Assembly (NCBI RefSeq): GCF_024713945.1
Contig: NC_134685.1
Coordinates: 2,723,001 to 2,787,000, forward strand
DNA: 64,000 bases
DNA from: Dermatophagoides farinae
Lineage: Eukaryota > Arthropoda > Arachnida > Sarcoptiformes > Pyroglyphidae
Reading direction: 5' to 3'
This document shows, piece after piece, positions 36,749 to 47,110 of the stretch. The first letter of the stretch is position 1; each line of letters starts with the position of its first letter. A program made the position numbers and the translations under genes. The notes beneath the pieces were generated by a model, which was not told where the DNA came from, did not search any database, and saw only the letters and a list, made by a program, of their open reading frames with translations.

Positions 36749-38991
36749 GATATTTTTATAATTATTAACTTTAACTTTTTTTTTTAGCTACAATAATCAT
36801 CATCATCATCATCAAGACAGGTTTTCATTTTTTTTTTCATTCGAAAACATCGCGAAAATTTCCAGTTTTAATTTGATTCATCATCATCAATGAATGAATG
36901 AATGAATGAATGATGATCATCATCATCATTATTGCAATTTTTACCCATTTAAATCGTTTGCACCAGCAAAAAAAAAAAAAAAAAAAAAACACTACTAAAA
37001 CATTTTATGTATATCAAGATCCAATGATGATGATGATGATGATGGTGATTATTTTGCAATGTGATTAAAACGGTCAAAAAAAAAAGACGAAAAATCAAGA
37101 TATAACTGGACCTTTTTGAAACAAGTCCGAATCACGGTGGTTATATATTAATGTGCGATCACAAAAAATCCTGAACAGAAAAAAAATAACTACACACATC
37201 TACATCTAGTCTAATTTAAGCTTGAAACTGGAAATAATAATAAAAAAAAGGAAAAAAAAATCTTTTCCTTCTGTCCAAAACACACACACACACACAGGCA
37301 AAAAATGATCAACTGGTTTTTTTTTGTGTGTGCTAAGATTTCGAATCATCATTTAAATATTATGAATGTCTGTGTGTGCATGTGTGAATGTATCCCGAAT
37401 AAGATCTAGTCTAGATTTAAATGGATAGATAGCATGTCTTTGAATATTTAAAAAAAAAAAAAAAATTTCAAACTTTTTTTTTCTTTCTAATGAAATCAAA
37501 TTTTTCATTTTCATTTAATCTTTCTTGATGGTATTTTTATGAAAATGTTCCCTCAAGGCCAAAAAAATTTTTTTTTCAATTTTTTTTTTATTTTTTGTCA
37601 TTTGGTTGACAGGTGAACACGGTTATTTTTTTGTTGCATTTCGTTTCAAGTTCGTTACAAGTGTAAAAACATGGCCAAAAATAATGACAAAAAAAAACTC
37701 GTTTCAAAGTGGAAACAAAAAAAAATTCTTGGAATCCACTATAAAATCCAAAATGATAATATTCTCAATGATGATAATTTTCAATGAATTGAAAATTGAT
37801 ATATATAAAAAAAATGGCGCCGTGATTTTTTTTTTGTTTTTTTTCTGTTTTCACAATAATGATCCTGATGATGATGATGATGATGATCTTTCATGTATGT
37901 ATGCATGTTGAGGACGACGGGTTTATTTTAAATTTATCAATTTTTTTTTCAATCATCAATAACCGGTCATTACAAGTATATATAGAAATGAATTTTTTCT
38001 TTTTTTTTTGTTTGCCGCCCCCTTCTCTCTCTATATATGCCGGAATATTTGCCGGGGTCAACCGATATAAATTTCTCATCATCACCGGTGGTTGAGATTG
38101 GATGGATGTGCAAAGAGGATCGTCCAATGACACCGGTCATATGCAAGAGAGAGAGAGAGAGAGAGAGAGAGTCGAAAAATGACCACACAGCCAAAAGAAA
38201 AAATCCAAGTCTGACCAAATATCTGCAGTACAACAATTTTTCATTTTTCATTTTTTTTTGTTTTTTGTTTGACATTTATGATAAACAGACTGAAAAATTT
38301 ATTGAAAAATTATCGATTTTTTCAAGTAAAAAAAAATCAATGATGTTCAACTGAATAATTATTGCTGATCAATTGAAAAAATGATCAATCATTTTGTTTT
38401 GTTGATTTTCATTCCAACAATTTAACCCGGATCCAGGATGTTGTTTGTCAAACATCCAAAAAAAAACAAACAACATTTAACCAGATGACTCTTGATCACA
38501 ATTGATTCATCTAATTATTAATTGCAAAAATCAAATTGTAAACAAACAAACAAACAAACAAACAGACAAACAAATCAATCAATCAATCAATCGATCAATA
38601 TTGATCAATTATCATCATCATCATCATTAGTATTTGAATTTCTGTTGACAATACCGGATATGTATGCAAACATAACACCATTACAATCATCATGGTAATT
38701 ATTAATTATATTAATTATCAGCTGATTAGATGATCATTTTGTGTCAAAAAAAAAAAAAAAAAAATTATGTCATGTCATGTCATGTCATCATTGTGTAATG
38801 CAATTTTGAAAAAAAAAATTTGATTCCCATAGTCATCATCATCATCGTCATTATTTCCGTTATTTTTTTCGTGAAACAAAAAACAAATGATAATTGAATT
38901 TTTAAATTTTAAACTTTATTCATTTGAAATTTCAAAAATTATCAATAAAAAAAAACAATGTGACCATATTTCATGTCCGATGTCCGATCAT
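36113..38991. other. Intergenic region between kinesin and cystatin-like genes
   Basis: No gene found. CAT/GGT runs (36604-36635, 36717-36749), poly-A/T tracts and a short GA run (38147-38170) dominate. TTTATT at 38915-38920 is a likely minus-strand poly-A signal for the next gene. Confidence 0.6.
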
Positions 38992-39442
38992 TCATTCATG
39001 ATGGCATTTAACAGCACCGGTTGTATATGACATTGTTTTATGGTCAGATGATTCATGTTCAAATAATTCCACCGTACACATTAAAGTCTGTAGAATGTAA
39101 ACAAGCAAAATAAAGGTTAAAGGTTAAATGAATAATGAACAACAACAACAATAAACAACAACAACTTACCTGTTTTGTTTGATCATCAATGACAATCAAT
39201 TCAACTGAATATTTTGGTGATTCACCAAATGTATATACTAAACGTTTTAATTTATAATCATGATTATTATCACTATGTTTATGTTGATAATCATTAATGG
39301 TGTCCATCAACAAATGAATGATACGTTGTCCACTAGGATCATTTTCATCGATAATCAATTGACCATTGGCCATAAAATGATTGCCAATCAATAATGATGA
39401 TGACAAGGTCAATAATAATAAAATTGGTAGAAAATTTTTCAT
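38992..39442 (-). CDS. Small secreted cystatin-like protein
   Basis: Two minus-strand exons, 39442-39170 and 39087-38992 (82-bp phase-0 intron), encode 122 residues. Residues 1-28 form a signal peptide (FLPILLLLTLSSSLLI...NGQ). The mature part reads as one long helix (RIIHLLMDTINDYQ) followed by strands (YKLKRLVYTF, KYSVELIVIDD, TLMCTVELFE) and two Cys 23 residues apart near the end. That order and the C-terminal Cys pair resemble a type 2 cystatin. The usual QxVxG inhibitory loop is not recognisable (only the Gly of YTFGES aligns), and the first disulphide pair is absent. Cystatins inhibit papain-like cysteine proteases; whether this one does is doubtful. A wholly different small secreted family remains possible. 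A poly-A signal is at 38915-38920 (TTTATT on the plus strand). Confidence 0.6.
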
Positions 39443-39900
39443 TTTTTTTTCTTTGACAAAAAAAAACTTGCAACAGATTGAAATTGAAAAACAAAAAAAA
39501 AATTTATTGTGGTATCAATCAGTGTCTATTTGGTTTTATTGTATTTATTTCGGGGGCAACAAAAAAAAAAAACAATTTTAGCAACAAAACAAAACAGAAA
39601 GTAAAATACAATAGAAACAATCAATCAATCAATCAATCAGTCAATCAATCGATGATGATGATGATGATTGCATCAAATGATTGATTTGAAAGAAACAAAA
39701 AAATTAATATATCACACAGACAATGCAATACACAATACACACACAAACACACAGTGATGAAAAGGCACAACAAAGGCATGTATAATCAATCAATCAATTC
39801 AATTCAATTCAATCGATTAAGTTTGATCATTTGATCGATTTGGCTGTTGCTACTATTTATTGTTATCAATGATCCGGGATTTGTATATGGGGATTATCGA
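39443..39900. other. Short intergenic gap
   Basis: It carries CAAT repeats (39620-39650, 39786-39800) and the likely minus-strand poly-A signal of the next gene (TTTATT at 39856-39861). No gene seen. Confidence 0.55.
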
Positions 39901-42702
39901 TTAATCTATTGTGTTTTTTTTTCTTATCGATGACGTTTTTTTTCGATCATTTTTTTGATCATCCATGATTATTAAATCATCATCATCATCATCTGGTTTC
40001 AAGTGATGAAAATCTTTTACAAAATCATTGCTTATCCTCAGGAATGTGGCCAAATCATCACCATTACCATGTTTGGATTCGGTTGTCTTTTCAAAATTAA
40101 ATGAATGATTATATTCATGTAGAAATTGTTTGGTATCTGGATTCCGGGATCCGGTAGTAGTGGATTTTTTTTTCGCCAATTCATCATCACCATAGTCGTC
40201 GTCGTTGCTGTTCTGTTGTTCTTCGTGTACTTGGATCATTTTGGTTATTTTTTTATAATTTTTCATTTTTCTATCATCATCAATTTGACCATCGTTTTTG
40301 TTGAACATTGTTGTTTTCGGTATGATTCTATCACCAAACACAAATTTTGGTATCATTTCAATTGGATCTGATTCTGGTTTTTCCATTTTCACATGATGGT
40401 CATTTTTCTTTTTTATTTCATCATTAATTTTGGAACTAAGTAAAAATGAATAAATAGTTTCTGGTGGTTTGATTTCATGTGGTTGATGTTGATGTTGATG
40501 TTGACCATAATATGGATATGGTTCAGTAGTAGTAGTAGTTTGTTTTGGAGAATTTTTCTGGTTTTCCGGTTGAATTTCATAATTAATACCATCTTCAGGA
40601 CGGAAATTGAAAACTTTTAAAAAATGATCAAAATTATCATTGCCGTCATCTTTTTTCGGGTTTTTAATTTTTTTCTTTTTCACCAATTTCTTTTTTCGGA
40701 TTCTTTTTATTGATTTTTTTGGCGATTCCGTACTACTGTCACTGCTTTTTTTCGTTTTCGATGATTTACCATCATCATCATCGACAATTATCGAACGTTC
40801 CATTTTTATTTTTGGCTTTTTTTCCTTGATTTCCGTTGAAAATGATTTGGATTTATGCGCTGCGGCATAAACCGGTACATTTATAATGAAAATTTGTTGA
40901 CGAATTTTTAATTTTGATTTTTTCTCATCATCATTTGCATCATGACCATCATGACCATGATTTGATGGATCATCATTTGCCACATTGAATTCTTGTTCAA
41001 TTTCAACATTGAAATTCTTATGATGATGATGATTATTATGATTACCATTATCATCCATCTTGATTTTTTTGTTATTTGTCATTATGGTTTTAATTTTGTT
41101 ACCACTGCCACCACCACCACCACCACCATCATCGTCATTATTATCATGATGATGATGGCTACTTTTTGACAACTTTTGACCATTTTCCCATGGTTGAATT
41201 TTTTTTCCATCATAATTATAATTATCATTATCATCGTCATCATTATAAACGTCACCGTTATTATTATTATTATAATTTAGTAGTAAACTATCCATTATAC
41301 TGTCTAATTTTATATTACTACTATCCACCTGTTGATCAATAAAAACACTTGATGATGATGATGATGATGATTGTGTGAATAATGGTGATATCGTTGTCGT
41401 TGTCGTTGTTGCCGTTGTTGTGGATGAAGACAAAATAGGATTCATAATGGATGAAAATGATGATGATGAGGATGGAGATTTGGGCCCCATTCCTGTCCTA
41501 ATCTTTAGCAGTGGTGGTGATGGTGGTGGTGATGATAATTTTTTCGCCACAATTTTTTCTTCATTTTTCGATTCATTCATTATCATTGAATTTGAATTTG
41601 TTATCAATGATTGTTTTTTTCCATCTTTGTTGCTGTTGCTATTTGGAACTCGTAACCAAATTTCATCTGTAACATCATCATGATGTTGTCCATTTTCTTT
41701 CATCATTGATTTTTGTTTATCAATAAATTTTGTCTCCCCTTTTATTGATGATGATTTTTTTGGTCTTCGTTTTGTTGTTGTTGTTGCTGTTGGTGGTGGT
41801 CGTCGTCGTCGTCGAATACGTCTTATCAGTATATATTGTTCCATTTCACCATCGCCATCACCATCATCGCCATCATCATCATCATGATGGTCGTCATTTA
41901 TGAATGGCTCATTATTATCTTTATCATTTTTTTCATTCATTACTAAACTATGTTCTTGTTTTTTTTTCATTTTCAATTTTTTTTTATTATTCATTTCATC
42001 ATTTTGGCTGTTGTTTTTATTAATTATTTTCACATCATTTTTCTTTTTCATTTTTTTATCATTTTGGTCATCTTTTTCTTCCACTTCTTCATCATGTCCA
42101 CCACTATGATCATGATGATGATGATGACCAAATTTATTTCTCTTCTCATCATTTTCTTTTTTTTCTTCGTTCATTGTCATATCATTATTATCATCATCAA
42201 CATCATCATCTTTTTCTTGATGATTAGCACGACGTTCTTGACGTTCAGCATGATGATGATGTTGTTGTTTACGGTCATCATCATCTTTATCATCTTCATC
42301 GTGATTATTATCATTATTAATTAAATTTTTCTTGTCAAAATTGTCTTTGAATTGACCATTCTCTTGTTGTTGCTGATGTTGCTGTTGTTTTTGTCCAATA
42401 TTTGATGGTGTTATACGTAACATCAATGATTGAAATGATGATGAATCACCATCACCATCACCATCATCATCATCATTAATAGTTTTTGATGATGATGATT
42501 GTAGTGGCAAACAAATAATTGTTATACCATCTGGTCGACGAAATGTTGTAGCTGTCGTTGATGAATTATTTGTTGATTGAAATTTGTTTGATGATTTCAT
42601 TGTTGTTGTTGTTGTTGTACCACATGCATTCTGTTTGTTGGCCACTTCAGTGATAATACCATATATTAATAAACGTAATACAAGCACCATTATTATTATC
42701 AC
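39901..42702 (-). CDS. Secreted, highly charged Asp/Asn/His/Lys-rich orphan protein
   Basis: A single 933-codon open frame with no intron. The first ATG (42702) opens a plausible signal peptide (MVLVLRLLIYGIITEVA). Nearly all the rest is low complexity: Asp/Glu/Lys/His stretches, poly-Gly, Ser and Thr tracts, a basic RRIRRRRRPPP patch (~300) and a Lys-rich patch (~690). A few segments look less simple, such as RQQIFIINVPVYAAAHKS (~620) and FDHFLKVFNFRPEDGINYEI (~720). No known domain was recognised. A stop-free frame of 2.8 kb in such AT-rich DNA, with a credible leader and a downstream poly-A signal, argues that it is real. Function unknown; the His/Asp richness would allow metal binding and the repeats imply disorder. 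Confidence 0.62.
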   Translation of the reverse strand: MIIIMVLVLRLLIYGIITEVANKQNACGTTTTTTMKSSNKFQSTNNSSTTATTFRRPDGITIICLPLQSSSSKTINDDDDGDGDGDSSSFQSLMLRITPSNIGQKQQQHQQQQENGQFKDNFDKKNLINNDNNHDEDDKDDDDRKQQHHHHAERQERRANHQEKDDDVDDDNNDMTMNEEKKENDEKRNKFGHHHHHDHSGGHDEEVEEKDDQNDKKMKKKNDVKIINKNNSQNDEMNNKKKLKMKKKQEHSLVMNEKNDKDNNEPFINDDHHDDDDGDDGDGDGEMEQYILIRRIRRRRRPPPTATTTTKRRPKKSSSIKGETKFIDKQKSMMKENGQHHDDVTDEIWLRVPNSNSNKDGKKQSLITNSNSMIMNESKNEEKIVAKKLSSPPPSPPLLKIRTGMGPKSPSSSSSFSSIMNPILSSSTTTATTTTTTISPLFTQSSSSSSSSVFIDQQVDSSNIKLDSIMDSLLLNYNNNNNGDVYNDDDDNDNYNYDGKKIQPWENGQKLSKSSHHHHDNNDDDGGGGGGGSGNKIKTIMTNNKKIKMDDNGNHNNHHHHKNFNVEIEQEFNVANDDPSNHGHDGHDANDDEKKSKLKIRQQIFIINVPVYAAAHKSKSFSTEIKEKKPKIKMERSIIVDDDDGKSSKTKKSSDSSTESPKKSIKRIRKKKLVKKKKIKNPKKDDGNDNFDHFLKVFNFRPEDGINYEIQPENQKNSPKQTTTTTEPYPYYGQHQHQHQPHEIKPPETIYSFLLSSKINDEIKKKNDHHVKMEKPESDPIEMIPKFVFGDRIIPKTTMFNKNDGQIDDDRKMKNYKKITKMIQVHEEQQNSNDDDYGDDELAKKKSTTTGSRNPDTKQFLHEYNHSFNFEKTTESKHGNGDDLATFLRISNDFVKDFHHLKPDDDDDDLIIMDDQKNDRKKTSSIRKKNTID

Positions 42703-45700
42703 TATTATTAAATCTGATTCATATAGAAAAAAAATGCGAGAAACTTTTTCGGCAATCTGAGAAATTTTCCAAAAAAAAGGAAGGTTAAAATTTTTTTTTT
42801 TACATTGAATTTAACCTCGAAAATATTATGGTTGAGAGAGAGAGAGAGAGAAAAAAAAACAGATAAGTTTATCTTATATGTGATGATGATGATGATGATG
42901 AATCGAAAAGCCGGTCATCATGATTCATGATGGTGATGGTGATGGTGATCCGTTCATTTTTTTTTTTTTTTTTATTAAAAAAAAACTAAAAATTCATTGA
43001 CCGTTGTAAAGATGAAAACATCATCGATAGATGTTGATGTTCATCATATAAATGTATTTTGATATGGGATGGCCGTAGCTGAACCTGAATCAAGAAAAAA
43101 AAATGAAAAGAAAAATGCCCGGAGGTTCACATCCAGACTGGCCAATTTTTTTTCTTTTGCTTAGCTATATCGATATAGCTTTTGATGTCAATGTTGTTGT
43201 TGTTGTTGATGATGGTCATAAAAACAACTGGAAAAAAACCGGGATTACCGAATACTGATGCTGATGATGATGACCGATGGCCGAGATGTTGTGTCTTGGA
43301 ATTTGATTGGTTAAATTAATTTATTTTTAGCAGTTATAATGCCACATAAACACCATTTTGCCTGTTGATGTTTGGCTTGAAGGATTTTTTTTTGTTTTTT
43401 TGGGTATGTTGATCACATTTACATTTGATCAGATTTTTGATCATCACAGATCCGATCAAACGAATTGATCGGATCATAGTTTTTGAATGGATGAATGGAT
43501 GGATTGTGTTTGTTTATTGATGATGATGATGATGATAGTTTCGTTTTGTTTTCAGCTGATTTTTTCGTTTTTTTTTGTTTAATGTTCGTCTGATCGTTTG
43601 TTTGTTTGTTTGTTTGGTGTAAATGTAAATAAAAAAAAATCAAAGGTATTCGCTGTTGATCATAAACAATTTATGATGATCATCATCACATTACATCACA
43701 TCACATCAATCAATCGATCGGTAAACAAAAAAAAAAAGAAAAAAAAAGAAGATCCGATGGGTCATCACTGGTGGTGGTGGTGGTGGTGGTGATGGGTGTG
43801 TGTAAACAACAACAACAACAACAACAACAAACAGAATACAAACACAATCCTATAGTGTGGAAAATCTGAAAGATTTGAATCACGAAAAAAAAATTTTTCT
43901 ATTGGTCGTTTATACACAAAAAAAAAACAAAACCAAAATGAAAAACGTTTTGTCCTCTTTTTCATTCTCATTACAGAAGAAATTTTTTTTTGTTTTACAT
44001 AAATTTTTTTTCTGGTAGATTGGACAAATGACAGACAGACACACAAGCAAAAATTTTTTGTCAATTCAAGTGAAACGTAATAAAAGAAGAAAATTGTCAA
44101 TTTGCCGCTGGGTGTGTGTGTGTAGGTGTAGGTGTGTCTCATGGCAAAATAAATAAATGAAAAAAAAATCGGAACTAATTATAAGCTAAGTTAAATGGTC
44201 TTGATTTTTGTTGAAAAACAAAAAAATCAATCAACGACGACCACCATTATCATCAAGCAATAGACAAATTATTATTGTCGAGGACATCATTGTTGTCGTT
44301 GTTGACGATATTGAAAAACTTTACTACCTGTGTGACAATGTAGTAGTGATTTTTTTTTAAAAAAATCGCAAAAAAAAACGAAAAATGAAAAAAAAAATTT
44401 GAAACAATTTCTCTTGTGCTGGTCCATTATTGGTAATTTACTCCAGTTTTTTTCTGTTTGTTCTCTACATCCAATCGATTTGTTCACACTTATGGTTATA
44501 AATAATAAATATAGTTGGAACGAACTAACACCACCACCGCCACCACATCCATATTTCACAATTGTTTTTTGTGTTCACCCCATTTCTATCGAACAAATCG
44601 ACATGATCAATCAATCAATCAATCTATGAAATCAATATGTTGATAGAATGAAAATGAAAATGAAAATGAAAACAAAACATCCAATTGTGGTGAAATATAT
44701 TATGATGATGGAGAAATGAGCGAAAATTTTTTTTTATCAATTTTCGCAAAAATCCAATGTCATTTTCCAGTTGATGCTGAAATCATTTGACATTTTTTTT
44801 TCGATTTTTTGATTTTTATCATCAATCGACTCTGATCAATGGTCATCTGATCTGATGTCGAGATAGTGACAAAATTAATTTCCATAGAAATTAAAATATA
44901 CCCCACCAAAATGATGGTGATGGTAATGGTGGTGGTAGTTGATAATTTATCAAAACAAGTTTCATAACCGAACAAATCCGAGAAATGTTGATGTTGTATA
45001 AATATCAACAACAAGTGGCATCATTTTTGTTGTTTTTTTTTCTTCTTCTTCAAAGATCTAAATATCCGATAATATATAAATATCTGAAGAAAATTTTTTT
45101 TTTTTTTTAGCAAAAAAAAAAGAAGACCGAACCAGTTATTTTAGCACCGAAATTTTGTTTTTTTTTCTCATCGTCAAACATTTTTTTTTTTTTTTGGAAA
45201 CTGGTGATGTTGATCATGATGATGATGATGATCAAAAAAAGCAAAAAAAGCCAAAAATCCATCAATCAATCAATCGATCGATCGATCGATATGATGGGAT
45301 TAATAATAAATGATTGTAGATGTTAATAACAACAACAACAACAGCATAACAACAACTTTTAATCGATTGTTTGGAATGAAATTATCAATTTTTTTTCTAT
45401 TGAAATCAATTAATGATGATACTGAGTGTGTGTGGGGGAGGGAAGCGAAAAAAAAGCAATAATAATCGATAATTGAAAAAACAACAACAACAAATGATTA
45501 ATCCACCACCACCACCATTATAATCATCATCATCATCATTATGATTAATAATTTGTCACCATTACAATGTAGAAATAATCATGGAAAACAAAAAATTTAC
45601 TCGATGGACTCGAAAATTTTTGTTTCTCTTGAAAAAAAAATGGAAAAAAATAGCCAGTGGTCGAACTCGTTCGTCGTCGTCGTCGTCGTCGTCGCTGTTT

Positions 45701-46270
45701 ATTATTATCATCACCATCATTAATTTTATTTTTCGACGATAATTTTCTCTGTCTAAGTGTGTGTGTGTGTGTATCCAAAATTAGACTAATTTCCATTTTT
45801 TTTTTGTTTTTCGTAGTTTTTATTTTTGAGAAAAAAAAATCCGTTCACATACACCATGATACTTGATATCCGGATTTTTTTTTTTTTACACAAGAGACAG
45901 AGATTTAAATTTAGCCACATTATTTTCGAACATAAGTTACGAGGTTTTATTTATTTTTCGTGACAGAAGAAAAAAAAATTACCACATTTATTACTTGCGT
46001 GCACACGCGTGTGTGTGTGTGTGTGAGTGTGATTATGGATCGTGATGAAACTGATGATAATAAGTCCAGATTATTCGGGTCGATTGTTTGGACAAACAAA
46101 AAAAGAGATAGAGTGAGAGAGAGAGTGGATGAGTAAAATTTTATCCGATAATTTTTTTTTTCAATTAATTTCAAACAATTTGATCATGTTGTTCGTGTAT
46201 TTTTTTTTGTTTTTTTTTGGTTTTTGATTCTGTAGTAGTGGTTAGTGGTTTGTTTTTTGTTTTGTTTTTT
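42703..46270. other. Intergenic region without recognised gene
   Basis: Repeat-rich DNA: GA run (42834-42851), GAT runs, CAA run (43807-43831), GTG run (43770-43790), TCGA run (45281-45300) and many poly-A/T tracts. The open frames here are short and repetitive. Confidence 0.6.
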
Positions 46271-47110
46271 TTATTCAAATTCTAATTCATTAAATGATCG
46301 TACACGTGCCATACGTCTACCATCATCATCTAAACGTTCAATATTACGACGATGTGTAAGCACTAATACAACTGTCAGGCCAATAGATTCAGCAGCACGT
46401 CCTTCTTCTGGTGATTTTGTTAAAAACATAACATTTTCCGGTTTTTCATTAATACGTTGTAACATTTTTCTAAATGTATCCGGATCATTTAGCTGTCCAA
46501 GACTAGTATCAAAATAGCCATCAATTAATAGATTTAGATCACCATGATTTGTTTTCATCATAAAACGACGTGTTGCTTCTGACCAACCATTACTGAATAC
46601 ATATAATTTTATATCTTGATCACAACGCCATTTTTGTATCTGTATGGCTACATCAGAATATACTGGTGTTTCTAAACGATTTTTAGCATAACCATCAAAC
46701 CACATGTGGAATCTAAAAAAAATGAATGAATGAATGAAAACATGACCAAAAAAAAAAGAAAACCATTACCTTAACAATGTCATTGCTTTATTTTCTTTAC
46801 GATTATCCAAACAATAACGAACATAATCGAATGCCGTATCAATATCATTATCAATATTGTTATTGTTATTACTATTATCATCATCTATTAATGGTAACAT
46901 TTTTGGTGCATTTGGATCCAATTCTGATTCTAAACGTAATTGTTCCAAATCCATACGTACCTGTTTTGTATTCCAATTTTCATGCATATAACGATGAAAA
47001 TTTGCCGGTATATATGGTACTAATAATTTATCAATAAATTTTGTCTTTGCCACCGTACCAGTTATATCGAATAGTATGGCATTTGGTTTTTTTAATCGTA
47101 ACTGTACCAT
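46271..47110 (-). CDS. ENOPH1-like: Enolase-phosphatase E1 (ENOPH1/MASA) homologue, probable pseudoenzyme
   Basis: Two minus-strand exons, 47110-46770 and 46712-46271 (57-bp phase-2 intron), give 260 residues, the normal ENOPH1 length. The frame is intact. Homology is clear throughout: AILFDITGT at the start, RKENKAMTLLRFHMW in the cap, KLYVFSNGWSEA (motif II), IDGYFDTSLGQ, ENVMFLTKSPEE and a final SFNEL. ENOPH1 is a Mg-dependent HAD phosphatase of the methionine salvage pathway that acts on 2,3-diketo-5-methylthiopentyl-1-phosphate in the cytosol. Here only the nucleophile Asp15 and the motif II Ser remain. The acid at +2 (Glu in the DxEGT family motif) is Thr17, the motif III Lys (GHK) is Leu, and the metal-binding Asp of motif IV (FLTD) is Lys. 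I infer that activity is lost. An Asn/Asp run sits at ~85. An AATAAA overlaps the stop codon. Confidence 0.88.

Noticed and set aside
45281-45300. ATCG/TCGA palindromic run (also near 50005)
   Set aside because: A short tetranucleotide repeat is self-complementary by nature; no further evidence for a regulatory site.
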